Positions 7,025-14,585 of a stretch of DNA of 16,386 bases are shown here, piece by piece (within the stretch, counting starts at the first letter, position 1; each line of letters starts with the position of its first letter). Source of the stretch: Colivicinus sp022776215. Lineage in GTDB: Bacteria > Bacillota_I > Bacilli_A > Erysipelotrichales > Erysipelotrichaceae. The translations under genes were made by a program, and so were the position numbers. The stretch is taken from positions 1 through 16,386 of the forward strand of contig JALFIR010000002.1 in NCBI GenBank assembly GCA_022776215.1, written 5' to 3'. Under the pieces are notes generated by a model. It saw nothing but the letters and a program-made list of their open reading frames with translations, was not told the origin of the DNA and did not search any database.

Positions 7025-8716
7025 ATGAAGAATAAAAGATTAGGAGAAATGTTAGTTGATGCTCATGTACTTAGTCAGGATAAAGTAGAGGAAGCTGTTA
7101 AGTTACAGGCAAATAGTGGTAAAAGACTAGGTACTGTTTTACTTGAAAATGGTTATATCACTGAGACACAATTAATCGATGTTTTAAAGATACAATTAGG
7201 TATCGATTTTATAGATGTAAATAAGGAGACAATTGATCCTTCAATGGCTTCAATTGTACCTAAATCAATAGCGGAACAGTATCATGTTGTTCCTATTAAG
7301 CTTGAAAAGGACAAGCTTATTTTAGCAATGGAAGACCCTCTTAATTTCCGTGCTCTAGAAGCTGTTAAACAAATTACAAAATATAAAGTAACCCCATATA
7401 TCGCTTATGCTAGTGCTGTTGAAAGAGCTATTTTAGTTCTATATGAAAATGAAGGTGCAAGTATTGCGATAGAACAGATGAAACAGGAAAGGGGCATCGA
7501 TGCAACGTTTGAAGAAGTTGCTAAGCAAAGTGATGTTACTTCTAAAAGTAGTGCTGCTCCAACTGTTAAGCTAGTTAATTCAATTTTGGAAAGATCTTTA
7601 GCCGAAGGTGCTAGTGATATTCATATTGAACCTAGAGAAAATGATATGATTGTTCGTATCAGAGTTGATGGTAGACTAAATCAAATGCTTACTATTCCAA
7701 AAGGTTTACAGGATGCAGTTATTTCTCGTTTTAAGATTATGTCTGAGATGAATATTACCGAGCATCGTATTCCACAGGATGGTAGAGCTCAAATGACATC
7801 TAGTGATGGTAATGTAGTAGACTTGCGTCTTTCTTCTTTACCAACTATTTATGGTGAAAAGATTGTTATTCGTATTTTAACAAGAGATAAGAATTCTTTA
7901 ACACGTACTGGTATTGGTATTACTGAAAAGGATAATGAAAGATTTTCTCGTATTTTAAAGAATTCATCTGGCTTAATTATGATTGTTGGTCCAACAGGTT
8001 CTGGTAAGACTAGTACTTTATATACCATGATTGAAGAATTAAAGTCTGAGACTGTTAATATGATTTCTTTGGAAGATCCAGTAGAATTTCAAATTGAAGG
8101 AGTTACTCAGGTGGCGATTAATGAGAAGATTGGACTAACCTTTGCGAGTGCTTTGCGTTCTTGTTTAAGACAAGACCCGGATATTATTTCTATTGGTGAA
8201 ATTAGAGATGGTGAAACTGCTTCTATTGCCTTACGTGCAGCTATGACTGGTCACTTGGTTTTAACTACTGTACATACAGAGGATGCGGTTAGTGCTATTG
8301 ATAGATTAAGAGATTTAGGAGTAGAGCCATATTTAATCGGTGGTTCTTTGCGTGGTATTGTTTCACAACGTCTAGTTCGTAAGATTTGTCCTAATTGTAG
8401 AGAAGAATATACACCAGATCCTGAAATTATAGATTTAGCTGGTATCAATCCTTTAAATAAACATTTCTATAAAGGAAAGGGTTGTTATATGTGTTTTGAT
8501 AGTGGTTATAAGGGTAGAACTGGTGTTTTTGAAATATTAACTATCGATTCTTTCTTGCGTGATCAAATTTCTAAGGGTATTAATGGTAATGAACTTAGAA
8601 AGTTAGTAAGTGAAAGAGGTAGTTTTACTCCGATGATTGTCAATGGTAGAGATTTAGTAGAAAAGGGTGTTACAACAGTTGATGAGATTGTTGATAATAT
8701 TGTAACGGTAGAATAA
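7025..8716 (+). CDS. pilB: Type IV pilus extension ATPase, PilB/GspE family, with MshEN domain
   Basis: This cytoplasmic hexameric ATPase powers pilus assembly. At 563 residues it is PilB-sized and clearly longer than the roughly 350-residue ComGA of Bacillus. The N-terminus has two tandem MshEN-type motifs: RLGEMLVDAHVL (from residue 5) and the well-matched RLGTVLLENGYI (from about residue 34), each followed by L...L..Q spacing. The core has Walker A GPTGSGKTS (322-330), Asp/His boxes, Walker B-region DPDIISIGEIRD (from 384) and TGHLVLTTVHT. Paired CxxC motifs C455/C458 and C487/C490 form the zinc site typical of assembly ATPases. In MshE and several PilBs the N-terminal motifs bind c-di-GMP. 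The presence of a c-di-GMP enzyme two genes downstream makes that plausible here. pilC follows after two bases. Confidence 0.93.
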   Translation: MKNKRLGEMLVDAHVLSQDKVEEAVKLQANSGKRLGTVLLENGYITETQLIDVLKIQLGIDFIDVNKETIDPSMASIVPKSIAEQYHVVPIKLEKDKLILAMEDPLNFRALEAVKQITKYKVTPYIAYASAVERAILVLYENEGASIAIEQMKQERGIDATFEEVAKQSDVTSKSSAAPTVKLVNSILERSLAEGASDIHIEPRENDMIVRIRVDGRLNQMLTIPKGLQDAVISRFKIMSEMNITEHRIPQDGRAQMTSSDGNVVDLRLSSLPTIYGEKIVIRILTRDKNSLTRTGIGITEKDNERFSRILKNSSGLIMIVGPTGSGKTSTLYTMIEELKSETVNMISLEDPVEFQIEGVTQVAINEKIGLTFASALRSCLRQDPDIISIGEIRDGETASIALRAAMTGHLVLTTVHTEDAVSAIDRLRDLGVEPYLIGGSLRGIVSQRLVRKICPNCREEYTPDPEIIDLAGINPLNKHFYKGKGCYMCFDSGYKGRTGVFEILTIDSFLRDQISKGINGNELRKLVSERGSFTPMIVNGRDLVEKGVTTVDEIVDNIVTVE

Positions 8717-8718
8717 TT

Positions 8719-9930
8719 ATGATTAGTTATAAGTATTCTGCTCTTTCAAAAGATGGCGTCAAGGTTAAGGGTGTTATTGATGCTGTTGATGAATATGATG
8801 CTATAGAAAAGATTAAGTCAAACAATTCAATTGTCTTGGATATTGAAGCTATTAAAAATAGTAGTCTTAATAGTATTTTAAATGCAGAGATTAATCCTAA
8901 GGTTAAGATAAAGCCTTTAGCTGTTATGTGTTCACAGTTTGCGATTATATTAAATGCAGGTACGCCAATTGATGTGACTATTAAGATGATTGCTGGTCAA
9001 ACACAGGATAAGAAATTGAAGAAGATTCTAGATAATGTCTATTTAGATGTTACTCATGGTAGTAGTGTGGCGGCTGCTTTTAGAAAGAATGCTAAGGCAT
9101 TGCCGCCGGTCTTTTTAGAGACTTTAAAGGCTGGTGAAAAATCAGGTAAATTAGCTACAAGTTTTGAGAATATGCAAATTTATTTCGAGAATTCATTTAA
9201 GAATAAACAAAAATTAAAATCAGCTACTACCTATCCTATCTTTGTCTTATGTGTTGCGGTAGTTGTTGTAATAGTAGTAATGGTTAAGGTTATTCCTACT
9301 TTAACAAGTGTCTTTGCAGAACTAGGTGGTGAATTGCCTATGATTACTCAAGTTTTAATTAATGTCTCTGATTGGTTTGGCAAGTACTGGATGTTACTAC
9401 TTGGTATTATCTTTTTACTTTATATTATTTATAAGGTTTATGTATCAAATGAAGATAATAAGATTAGGGTTGCGGAAAAGAGTTTAAATATTCCAATAAT
9501 TGGTAATATCAATCTTTTAAGTAATTCTCAAGAATTTGCATGTACGATGTCTACTTTATTAGATGCTGGTTTAACTGTTTCTGAGGCTTTAAGAACTACT
9601 TCTAAGTGTTTAACTAATGCTGCATTAAGTAAAGAAATTTATGCAATGGCTGAGAAGATTGATACTGGTTCTTCTTTAAGTGAGACTATGTCTAATAGCA
9701 AGTATTTGCCTCTTACTTTAAAGGAAATGTGTGGCATTGGTGAAAAAAGTGGTGAGTTAGTGTCTACTTTAAAGACAATTGGCGATTATTATACAAATGA
9801 GGCTGATTATGCGACTAAGTCAGCTTTGGCTAAGCTTGAGCCTACGATGTTAATTATATTAGCTATTTTTGCGGGATATATTGTAATGGCTATTTACTTG
9901 CCAATGTTTACAATGTATAGCATGATGTAG
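8719..9930 (+). CDS. pilC: Type IV pilus inner-membrane platform protein, PilC/GspF family
   Basis: PilC is the membrane platform that the PilB motor turns to insert pilin subunits. The 403-residue protein has two repeated GspF cytoplasmic domains. The first, about 65-170, has PLAVMCSQFAIILNAGTPID and LETLKAGEKSGKL. The second, about 265-370, has SQEFACTMSTLLDAGLTVSEAL and KEMCGIGEKSGEL. Membrane helices lie at about 173-192, 224-243 and 375-400, the normal topology. The start is two bases after pilB with only a weak ribosome binding site, so translational coupling is likely. A ComGB role in competence pili is equally compatible with the sequence. Confidence 0.93.
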   Translation: MISYKYSALSKDGVKVKGVIDAVDEYDAIEKIKSNNSIVLDIEAIKNSSLNSILNAEINPKVKIKPLAVMCSQFAIILNAGTPIDVTIKMIAGQTQDKKLKKILDNVYLDVTHGSSVAAAFRKNAKALPPVFLETLKAGEKSGKLATSFENMQIYFENSFKNKQKLKSATTYPIFVLCVAVVVVIVVMVKVIPTLTSVFAELGGELPMITQVLINVSDWFGKYWMLLLGIIFLLYIIYKVYVSNEDNKIRVAEKSLNIPIIGNINLLSNSQEFACTMSTLLDAGLTVSEALRTTSKCLTNAALSKEIYAMAEKIDTGSSLSETMSNSKYLPLTLKEMCGIGEKSGELVSTLKTIGDYYTNEADYATKSALAKLEPTMLIILAIFAGYIVMAIYLPMFTMYSMM

Positions 9931-9939
9931 GGGCTTTAT

Positions 9940-11871
9940 ATGCTTAATGAATTACATTTAACACAAACTGAAGCTGAAGATTTGTTAGTCCTTTATCGTT
10001 GTATTTTCCCAATTGCACGTATTTTAAAAGAAGATGAGGTTAATGGCAAGTGTGCACTTAGTGGTGAAATAATTCCTTGTAAGTGCTATGAATTATGGAA
10101 TAAGGGTGAACCTTGTAGTCATTGTATTTCTTTGGATACTTTGAAGACTAAAAAAGATGGCGCAAAATTAGGATTTGTGGGAGATAGGGTTTATCAGGTT
10201 ATTTCAAAGTATTGTACGATAGATGGAAAGCCAGCGGTAATTGAATTAGCTAAGTTGCTTGAATCTAATACTTTTATTGATCCTAAGGCTTATAATTATC
10301 TTTTGGATGCCAATATTGAATCAGAAACTAGGTTATATACTGATCCTTTGACTACTGCATATAATCGTTTATTTTATGAAAATCATAAAAATGATGTCGT
10401 TCATAAAACAGGGATTGCGATGATTGATGTCGATAATTTTAAGATGTGTAATGATATCTTTGGTCATAAATATGGTGATCAGGTTTTGGTGGAAGTTGTT
10501 AAGACTATTAAAAAGAATATTCGTAGTAATGATGCGATTATCCGTATTGGTGGCGATGAATTTGTTTTGATTGTTGATAACATTTCTGAAGAAAACTTTA
10601 AGGTAAAACTAGAGAAGATTAAAAAGGATGTAAAGGATGCTTCTATCATCCACGGTAATCATACTAACTTCACTTTGTCTATTGGTGCTCTTGTTGGGGA
10701 GGATATAACTTTAGCCAGCGCTGTTGATAAGGCTGATAAGTTGATGTATAAGGCTAAGGAATCTAATGATAAGGTTGTTACTTCTTGGGATAAGGATGTC
10801 GCAAATGTTGAAATTAAACATGCAAAGCCTTTGATTCTTGTTGTTGATGATGCACTGCTTAATAGATTTACTTTGATGGAATTATTAAAAGATGATTTTG
10901 ATTTGATTGAGGCTGAAGATGGTAAAGTTGCCATGTCTTTAGTTGAAGAATATAATCTAAATATTTCTGCTATTCTGCTTGATATCAATATGCCAAATAT
11001 GAATGGTTATGAATTGTTGGATATACTTAATCGTCGTGGTTTCTTAAGTGATATTCCAGTTATTATGATATCTGGTGAACAGGGTTATGAGGCTATTATG
11101 AAGTGTTATAATTTGGGTGCTTCAGACTTTGTTTCTAGACCTTTTGTAGCTAGTATTGTTAAGAAACGTGTTGATAATATCGTTAAGCTATATGAAAAAC
11201 AAAGAAAGTATAAGAGTAATATCAAGGAACAGATAGATGAGAATAATAAGATTTCTTTGATGATGACATCTGTCCTATCTCATATTGTTGGTTACCGTAA
11301 TGGTGAGTCAGGTCCCCATGTTATGCATGTTGAGAGTATTACCGAGATTCTTTTGAATGAATTAACTTTTATTAGCGATAAGTATAATTTATCTAAAGAG
11401 GATAAAAAGAATATAGTGAATGCGAGTGCTTTACATGATATTGGTAAGATTGGCGTTGATGAAAAGATTCTTAATAAACCAGGTAAGCTAACTAATGAAG
11501 AGTTTGAACAGATGAAGAAACATACAACTATTGGTGCTTCGATGATTGACAATCTTGAAGAATTCAAGGATGAGCCATTTATTCATTATGTTCATGATAT
11601 TTGTCGTTGGCATCATGAAAAGTGGGATGGCAGGGGTTATCCTGATCATTTAAAGGGTGACGAGATTCCGATTTGGGCTCAAGTTGTTGCGGTTGCGGAT
11701 TGTTATGATGCACTAGTTTCACCTAGAGTATATAAACCAGCCTTTAGTCATGAACAAGCTATTAATATGATTATTAATGGTGAATGTGGTCAGTTTAATC
11801 CTTTGCTTATGGAAGTGTTAAAGTCTTGTGAGAAGCGATTAAAGAATATTCGCGAATATTCTGTAGTATAA
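9940..11871 (+). CDS. Hybrid c-di-GMP protein: Cys-rich sensor, GGDEF, receiver, HD-GYP
   Basis: A 643-residue cytoplasmic protein. Residues 1-110 form a PAS-like N-terminus with five closely placed cysteines (C38, C47, C49, C59, C62). A GGDEF diguanylate cyclase domain (about 130-285) has an intact GGDEF at 204-208 and an RxxD inhibitory site (R195-D198) at the canonical five-residue spacing. A receiver domain (about 297-415) has Asp303/304, phosphoacceptor Asp348 and Ser378, but Arg400 where the conserved lysine is expected. An HD-GYP phosphodiesterase domain (about 440-635) has HD 499-500 and HHEKWDGRGYP (558-568). It could both make and break c-di-GMP; which activity dominates cannot be read from sequence. 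The ribosome binding site AGGGG overlaps the pilC stop, so it belongs to the pilus operon. Confidence 0.93.
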   Translation: MLNELHLTQTEAEDLLVLYRCIFPIARILKEDEVNGKCALSGEIIPCKCYELWNKGEPCSHCISLDTLKTKKDGAKLGFVGDRVYQVISKYCTIDGKPAVIELAKLLESNTFIDPKAYNYLLDANIESETRLYTDPLTTAYNRLFYENHKNDVVHKTGIAMIDVDNFKMCNDIFGHKYGDQVLVEVVKTIKKNIRSNDAIIRIGGDEFVLIVDNISEENFKVKLEKIKKDVKDASIIHGNHTNFTLSIGALVGEDITLASAVDKADKLMYKAKESNDKVVTSWDKDVANVEIKHAKPLILVVDDALLNRFTLMELLKDDFDLIEAEDGKVAMSLVEEYNLNISAILLDINMPNMNGYELLDILNRRGFLSDIPVIMISGEQGYEAIMKCYNLGASDFVSRPFVASIVKKRVDNIVKLYEKQRKYKSNIKEQIDENNKISLMMTSVLSHIVGYRNGESGPHVMHVESITEILLNELTFISDKYNLSKEDKKNIVNASALHDIGKIGVDEKILNKPGKLTNEEFEQMKKHTTIGASMIDNLEEFKDEPFIHYVHDICRWHHEKWDGRGYPDHLKGDEIPIWAQVVAVADCYDALVSPRVYKPAFSHEQAINMIINGECGQFNPLLMEVLKSCEKRLKNIREYSVV

Positions 11872-11907
11872 TTTGAAGTTGTAAAAAGGTTATATTTTGG
11901 GGTAATT

Positions 11908-12255
11908 ATGAATATTAAAGAATTCTATGAAATAGTAGGTGGAAACTACAATGATGTCTTATCAAGATTAAACAGCGAGATGTTGATTACAAGGATTGTA
12001 AAAAAATTTGCTGAGGATCCTTCATTTAAGCAACTCGAAGATGCTTTAAAAGAAAATAATGTTGATTTAGCTTTTAGAGCTGCTCATACTTTGAAGGGTA
12101 TTTGTTTAAACTTGGGTTTTGATCAACTAAGTAAAGACGCGATTGATATTACTGAAATCTTAAGAGGTGGTTCTTTAGATGGCACTGCTAAATTGTTTGA
12201 TAGTATTAAAGCCAGTTACGATAATACTATTGAATCATTAAAGGAATTAGATTAA
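11908..12255 (+). CDS. Histidine phosphotransfer (Hpt) domain protein
   Basis: This 115-residue, all-helical single-domain protein carries the Hpt signature AAHTLKGICLNLGF with phosphoryl-accepting His60 and the following Lys63-Gly64. Hpt proteins carry phosphate between receiver domains in phosphorelays. The nearest possible partner is the receiver of the preceding hybrid protein, 36 bases upstream. No histidine kinase is in the window, so the source of phosphate is unknown. A TTGGGGT ribosome binding site lies five bases before the ATG. No terminator is evident after it: the T-rich stretch at 12268-12280 lacks a convincing stem. Confidence 0.9.
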   Translation: MNIKEFYEIVGGNYNDVLSRLNSEMLITRIVKKFAEDPSFKQLEDALKENNVDLAFRAAHTLKGICLNLGFDQLSKDAIDITEILRGGSLDGTAKLFDSIKASYDNTIESLKELD

Positions 12256-12316
12256 AGGCGAGGCTCTCTTCTTTTTTCTTACTTTTCAATATATACTTAA
12301 ATATTTGAATATTGTA

Positions 12317-12344
12317 TTGTAAGGGCTTACAAAAGTAGTAAAAT
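12317..12344 (+). promoter_or_regulatory. ABC importer promoter with overlapping palindromic operator
   Basis: TTGTAAGGGCTTACAA (12317-12332) is a perfect 7-bp inverted repeat with a two-base centre. Its left arm contains the likely -35 TTGTAA (12317-12322), and a -10 TAAAAT lies at 12339-12344 with a 16-base spacer. A protein bound to the palindrome would block RNA polymerase, so repression by substrate availability is likely. It does not match the Fur box; no regulator is assigned. Confidence 0.65.
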
Positions 12345-12380
12345 ATAGATAAAGGTTAATAATACCGAAAAGGAGATAAA

Positions 12381-13436
12381 ATGAAAAAATTATTAACAAT
12401 TCTATTATCTGTATTGATGTTATTAGCATTCACTGCATGTGGTGGTGATACTAATACAGATGATCAAACTGAGGGTGGTGGTGACCTTATAATTTATTCA
12501 CCTAACTCAGACGCTTTAATTGATGTTGTTGAAACATTTGGTGAAAAGTATGGTATTAATGTACAAGTTGTTTCAGCTGGTACAGGCGAATGTCTTGAAA
12601 GAATTTCTGCTGAAAAAGATAATCCTCAAGCGGATATTATGTTTGGTGGTATGAACTATGCTAACTCTTTCAATCCTGATTATGTTCCACTTTTTGAACA
12701 ATATGTAGCTCAAGGTGATGATAAGCTTCCAGAAGCATATCAAAACTTCAATGGTATTACTACTCACTATTGTCTAGATGGTTCTGCAGCATTGTTAGTT
12801 AATGTTGAGGAATATGAAAAGCTTGGTTTGAAGATTGATGAATTCAAGGGTTATGCTGACTTATTAAGACCTGAATTAAAGGGTAAGATCGCAATGGGTG
12901 ACCCTGCTAATTCATCTAGTGCTTGGGCTGAATTGACTAATATGTTGCTTGTTATGGGTGATGAACCTTATGATGAAAAGGCTTGGGATTATGTAAACAA
13001 TTTCATTAAGAATCTTGATGGAATTATGTTATCTTCATCTTCAGCAATCTATAAGGGTGTTGTAGCTGGTGAATATGTTGTTGGTGTTTCTTATGAAGAT
13101 CCATGTGTATCTTTACTTGTTGATGGTGCTGATAATGTTAAATTAGTATATCCAGAAGAAGGCGCTGTATGGCTTCCTGCTGGTATCGCTATTATCAAGA
13201 ATGCTCCAAATATGGAAAACGCTAAGAAGCTTGTCGATTGGATTATTTCTGATGAGGGTCAAGCTGAGGTAGCTAAGACAACTGCTAGACCAGTAAATCC
13301 AGAAATTGCGAATACCGCTAAGGAAATGACTCCATTTGCTGATATCAATGTTAAGTATGAAGACATGGAATTATGTGGTACTAACAAGAAAGATTGGCAA
13401 GCACGTTGGACTGAATTATTTAACGCTGCTCAATAA
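12381..13436 (+). CDS. ABC transporter substrate-binding lipoprotein, AfuA/FbpA (Fe3+ or phosphonate-type) family
   Basis: A 351-residue extracytoplasmic binding protein anchored as a lipoprotein. The N-terminal signal peptide ends in a lipobox with Cys20 (LLAFTACGG), followed by a Gly/Asp/Thr linker. The mature part begins with LIIYSPNSDALIDVV and continues with VVSAGTGECLERISAEKDNPQADIMFGG, typical of the COG1840 group. It also shows GKIAMGDPANSSSAWAEL and, near the C-terminus, AVWLPAGIAIIKNAPN. The family includes ferric iron, 2-aminoethylphosphonate and other anion binders. I do not see the paired tyrosines of classical FbpA; the equivalent region reads GVSYEDP, so iron is not secure. Start set by AAAAGGAG at 12368-12375. 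First gene of a three-gene importer. Confidence 0.88.
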   Translation: MKKLLTILLSVLMLLAFTACGGDTNTDDQTEGGGDLIIYSPNSDALIDVVETFGEKYGINVQVVSAGTGECLERISAEKDNPQADIMFGGMNYANSFNPDYVPLFEQYVAQGDDKLPEAYQNFNGITTHYCLDGSAALLVNVEEYEKLGLKIDEFKGYADLLRPELKGKIAMGDPANSSSAWAELTNMLLVMGDEPYDEKAWDYVNNFIKNLDGIMLSSSSAIYKGVVAGEYVVGVSYEDPCVSLLVDGADNVKLVYPEEGAVWLPAGIAIIKNAPNMENAKKLVDWIISDEGQAEVAKTTARPVNPEIANTAKEMTPFADINVKYEDMELCGTNKKDWQARWTELFNAAQ

Positions 13437-13460
13437 TTGAATAATTTGAGGGGTTAGAAT

Positions 13461-14582
13461 ATGAGTAAGTATATTAAAATACGTAATGCGGTTAAAAAGT
13501 ATGGTGACCAGACAATCATTTCTAACTTATCGCTAGATATCAAGGAGGGTGAGTTTTTCACTCTCCTTGGTCCTTCTGGTTGTGGTAAGACTACTTTGCT
13601 TAGAATGATTGCTGGCTTTAATAGTATTGAAGGCGGCGATTTTTATTTTGGTGAGACAAGAATCAATGATATCGATCCTGCCAAGAGAAATATCGGTATG
13701 GTTTTCCAAAACTATGCGATTTTTCCAAATATGAATGTTGAAAAGAATGTGGCCTTTGGTTTAAAGAATCGTAAGCTTCCAAAAGATGAGATTAAGTCTA
13801 AGACTGATGAATTCTTGAAACTTATGAAGATTGATGAATATCGCGATAGAATGCCTGAAAGACTATCAGGTGGTCAACAACAGCGTGTTGCCCTTGCTAG
13901 AGCTTTAGCGATTACACCTGATGTTCTTTTGATGGATGAACCTTTATGTAATCTAGATGCAAAACTAAGAGTTGAGATGCGTAATGTTATTAAACAAATT
14001 CAAAATAACGTTGGCATTACAACTGTTTATGTTACTCATGACCAAGAAGAGGCGATGGCTGTAAGCGATAGAATTGCGGTCATGAACCATGGCGATATTC
14101 AACAAATTGGTACTCCTAAGGTTTTATACCAAAGACCTACTAATTTATTTGTCGCAACTTTTATTGGTCATACTAATGTTTTGGATGGAAAACTTTGTAT
14201 TAAGAATAATAAAGCTTATTTACAATTAGCGGGTGGTTATGAAGTATTGGTAGATACCATCAAAGAGGATGAAATTAAGGATCAAGTTGTTAAGGCTAGT
14301 ATTAGACCTGAAGAATTAATTGTTAAGAAAGATAATGGTGATGGCTTAAAGGCTATTGTTGATGATGCAGTATTCTTAGGTTTAAACACTCATTATTTTG
14401 TTCATTTAGTTGATGGCGAAGAGCTCGAGATCATTCAAGAATCACAGATTGATTCGATGATTGAAAAGGGAACAGAAATTAGTTTAGGAATTAAAACAGA
14501 GAAGATTAATATCTTTGACAGCAAAGGTAATCATAATTTAGTTAAGGGCGTTGTCAATGATTATGATGTTTATAAGGATTAG
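13461..14582 (+). CDS. ABC transporter ATPase, FbpC/PotA type
   Basis: This 373-residue ATPase drives the importer. Walker A GPSGCGKTT lies at 37-45, with a Q-loop at VFQNYAIFP. The signature LSGGQQQR begins at residue 135, the Walker B end is LLMDEP with Asp159/Glu160, the D-loop is NLDAKLR, and the switch is His193 in VTHDQEEAM. The C-terminal third (about 235-373) is a TOBE_2 region with IRPEEL, as in iron, spermidine and phosphonate importers. A GAGGGG ribosome binding site lies at 13448-13453, 25 bases after the binding-protein gene. All catalytic residues are intact. Confidence 0.95.
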   Translation: MSKYIKIRNAVKKYGDQTIISNLSLDIKEGEFFTLLGPSGCGKTTLLRMIAGFNSIEGGDFYFGETRINDIDPAKRNIGMVFQNYAIFPNMNVEKNVAFGLKNRKLPKDEIKSKTDEFLKLMKIDEYRDRMPERLSGGQQQRVALARALAITPDVLLMDEPLCNLDAKLRVEMRNVIKQIQNNVGITTVYVTHDQEEAMAVSDRIAVMNHGDIQQIGTPKVLYQRPTNLFVATFIGHTNVLDGKLCIKNNKAYLQLAGGYEVLVDTIKEDEIKDQVVKASIRPEELIVKKDNGDGLKAIVDDAVFLGLNTHYFVHLVDGEELEIIQESQIDSMIEKGTEISLGIKTEKINIFDSKGNHNLVKGVVNDYDVYKD

Positions 14583-14585
14583 TTT

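Noticed and set aside
10659..10988. Minus-strand frame of 109 residues inside the hybrid signalling gene
   Set aside because: It is opposite a well-supported multidomain protein, has no ribosome binding site and no recognisable motif.
12256..12284. Terminator after the Hpt gene
   Set aside because: The stretch is T-rich but the only stem, around GAGGCTC, is too small to fold with a proper loop.
12285..12314. TTCAA-ATAT...ATAT-TTGAA imperfect inverted repeat upstream of the importer promoter
   Set aside because: Almost pure A/T sequence in an AT-rich genome; pairing of this quality is expected by chance.
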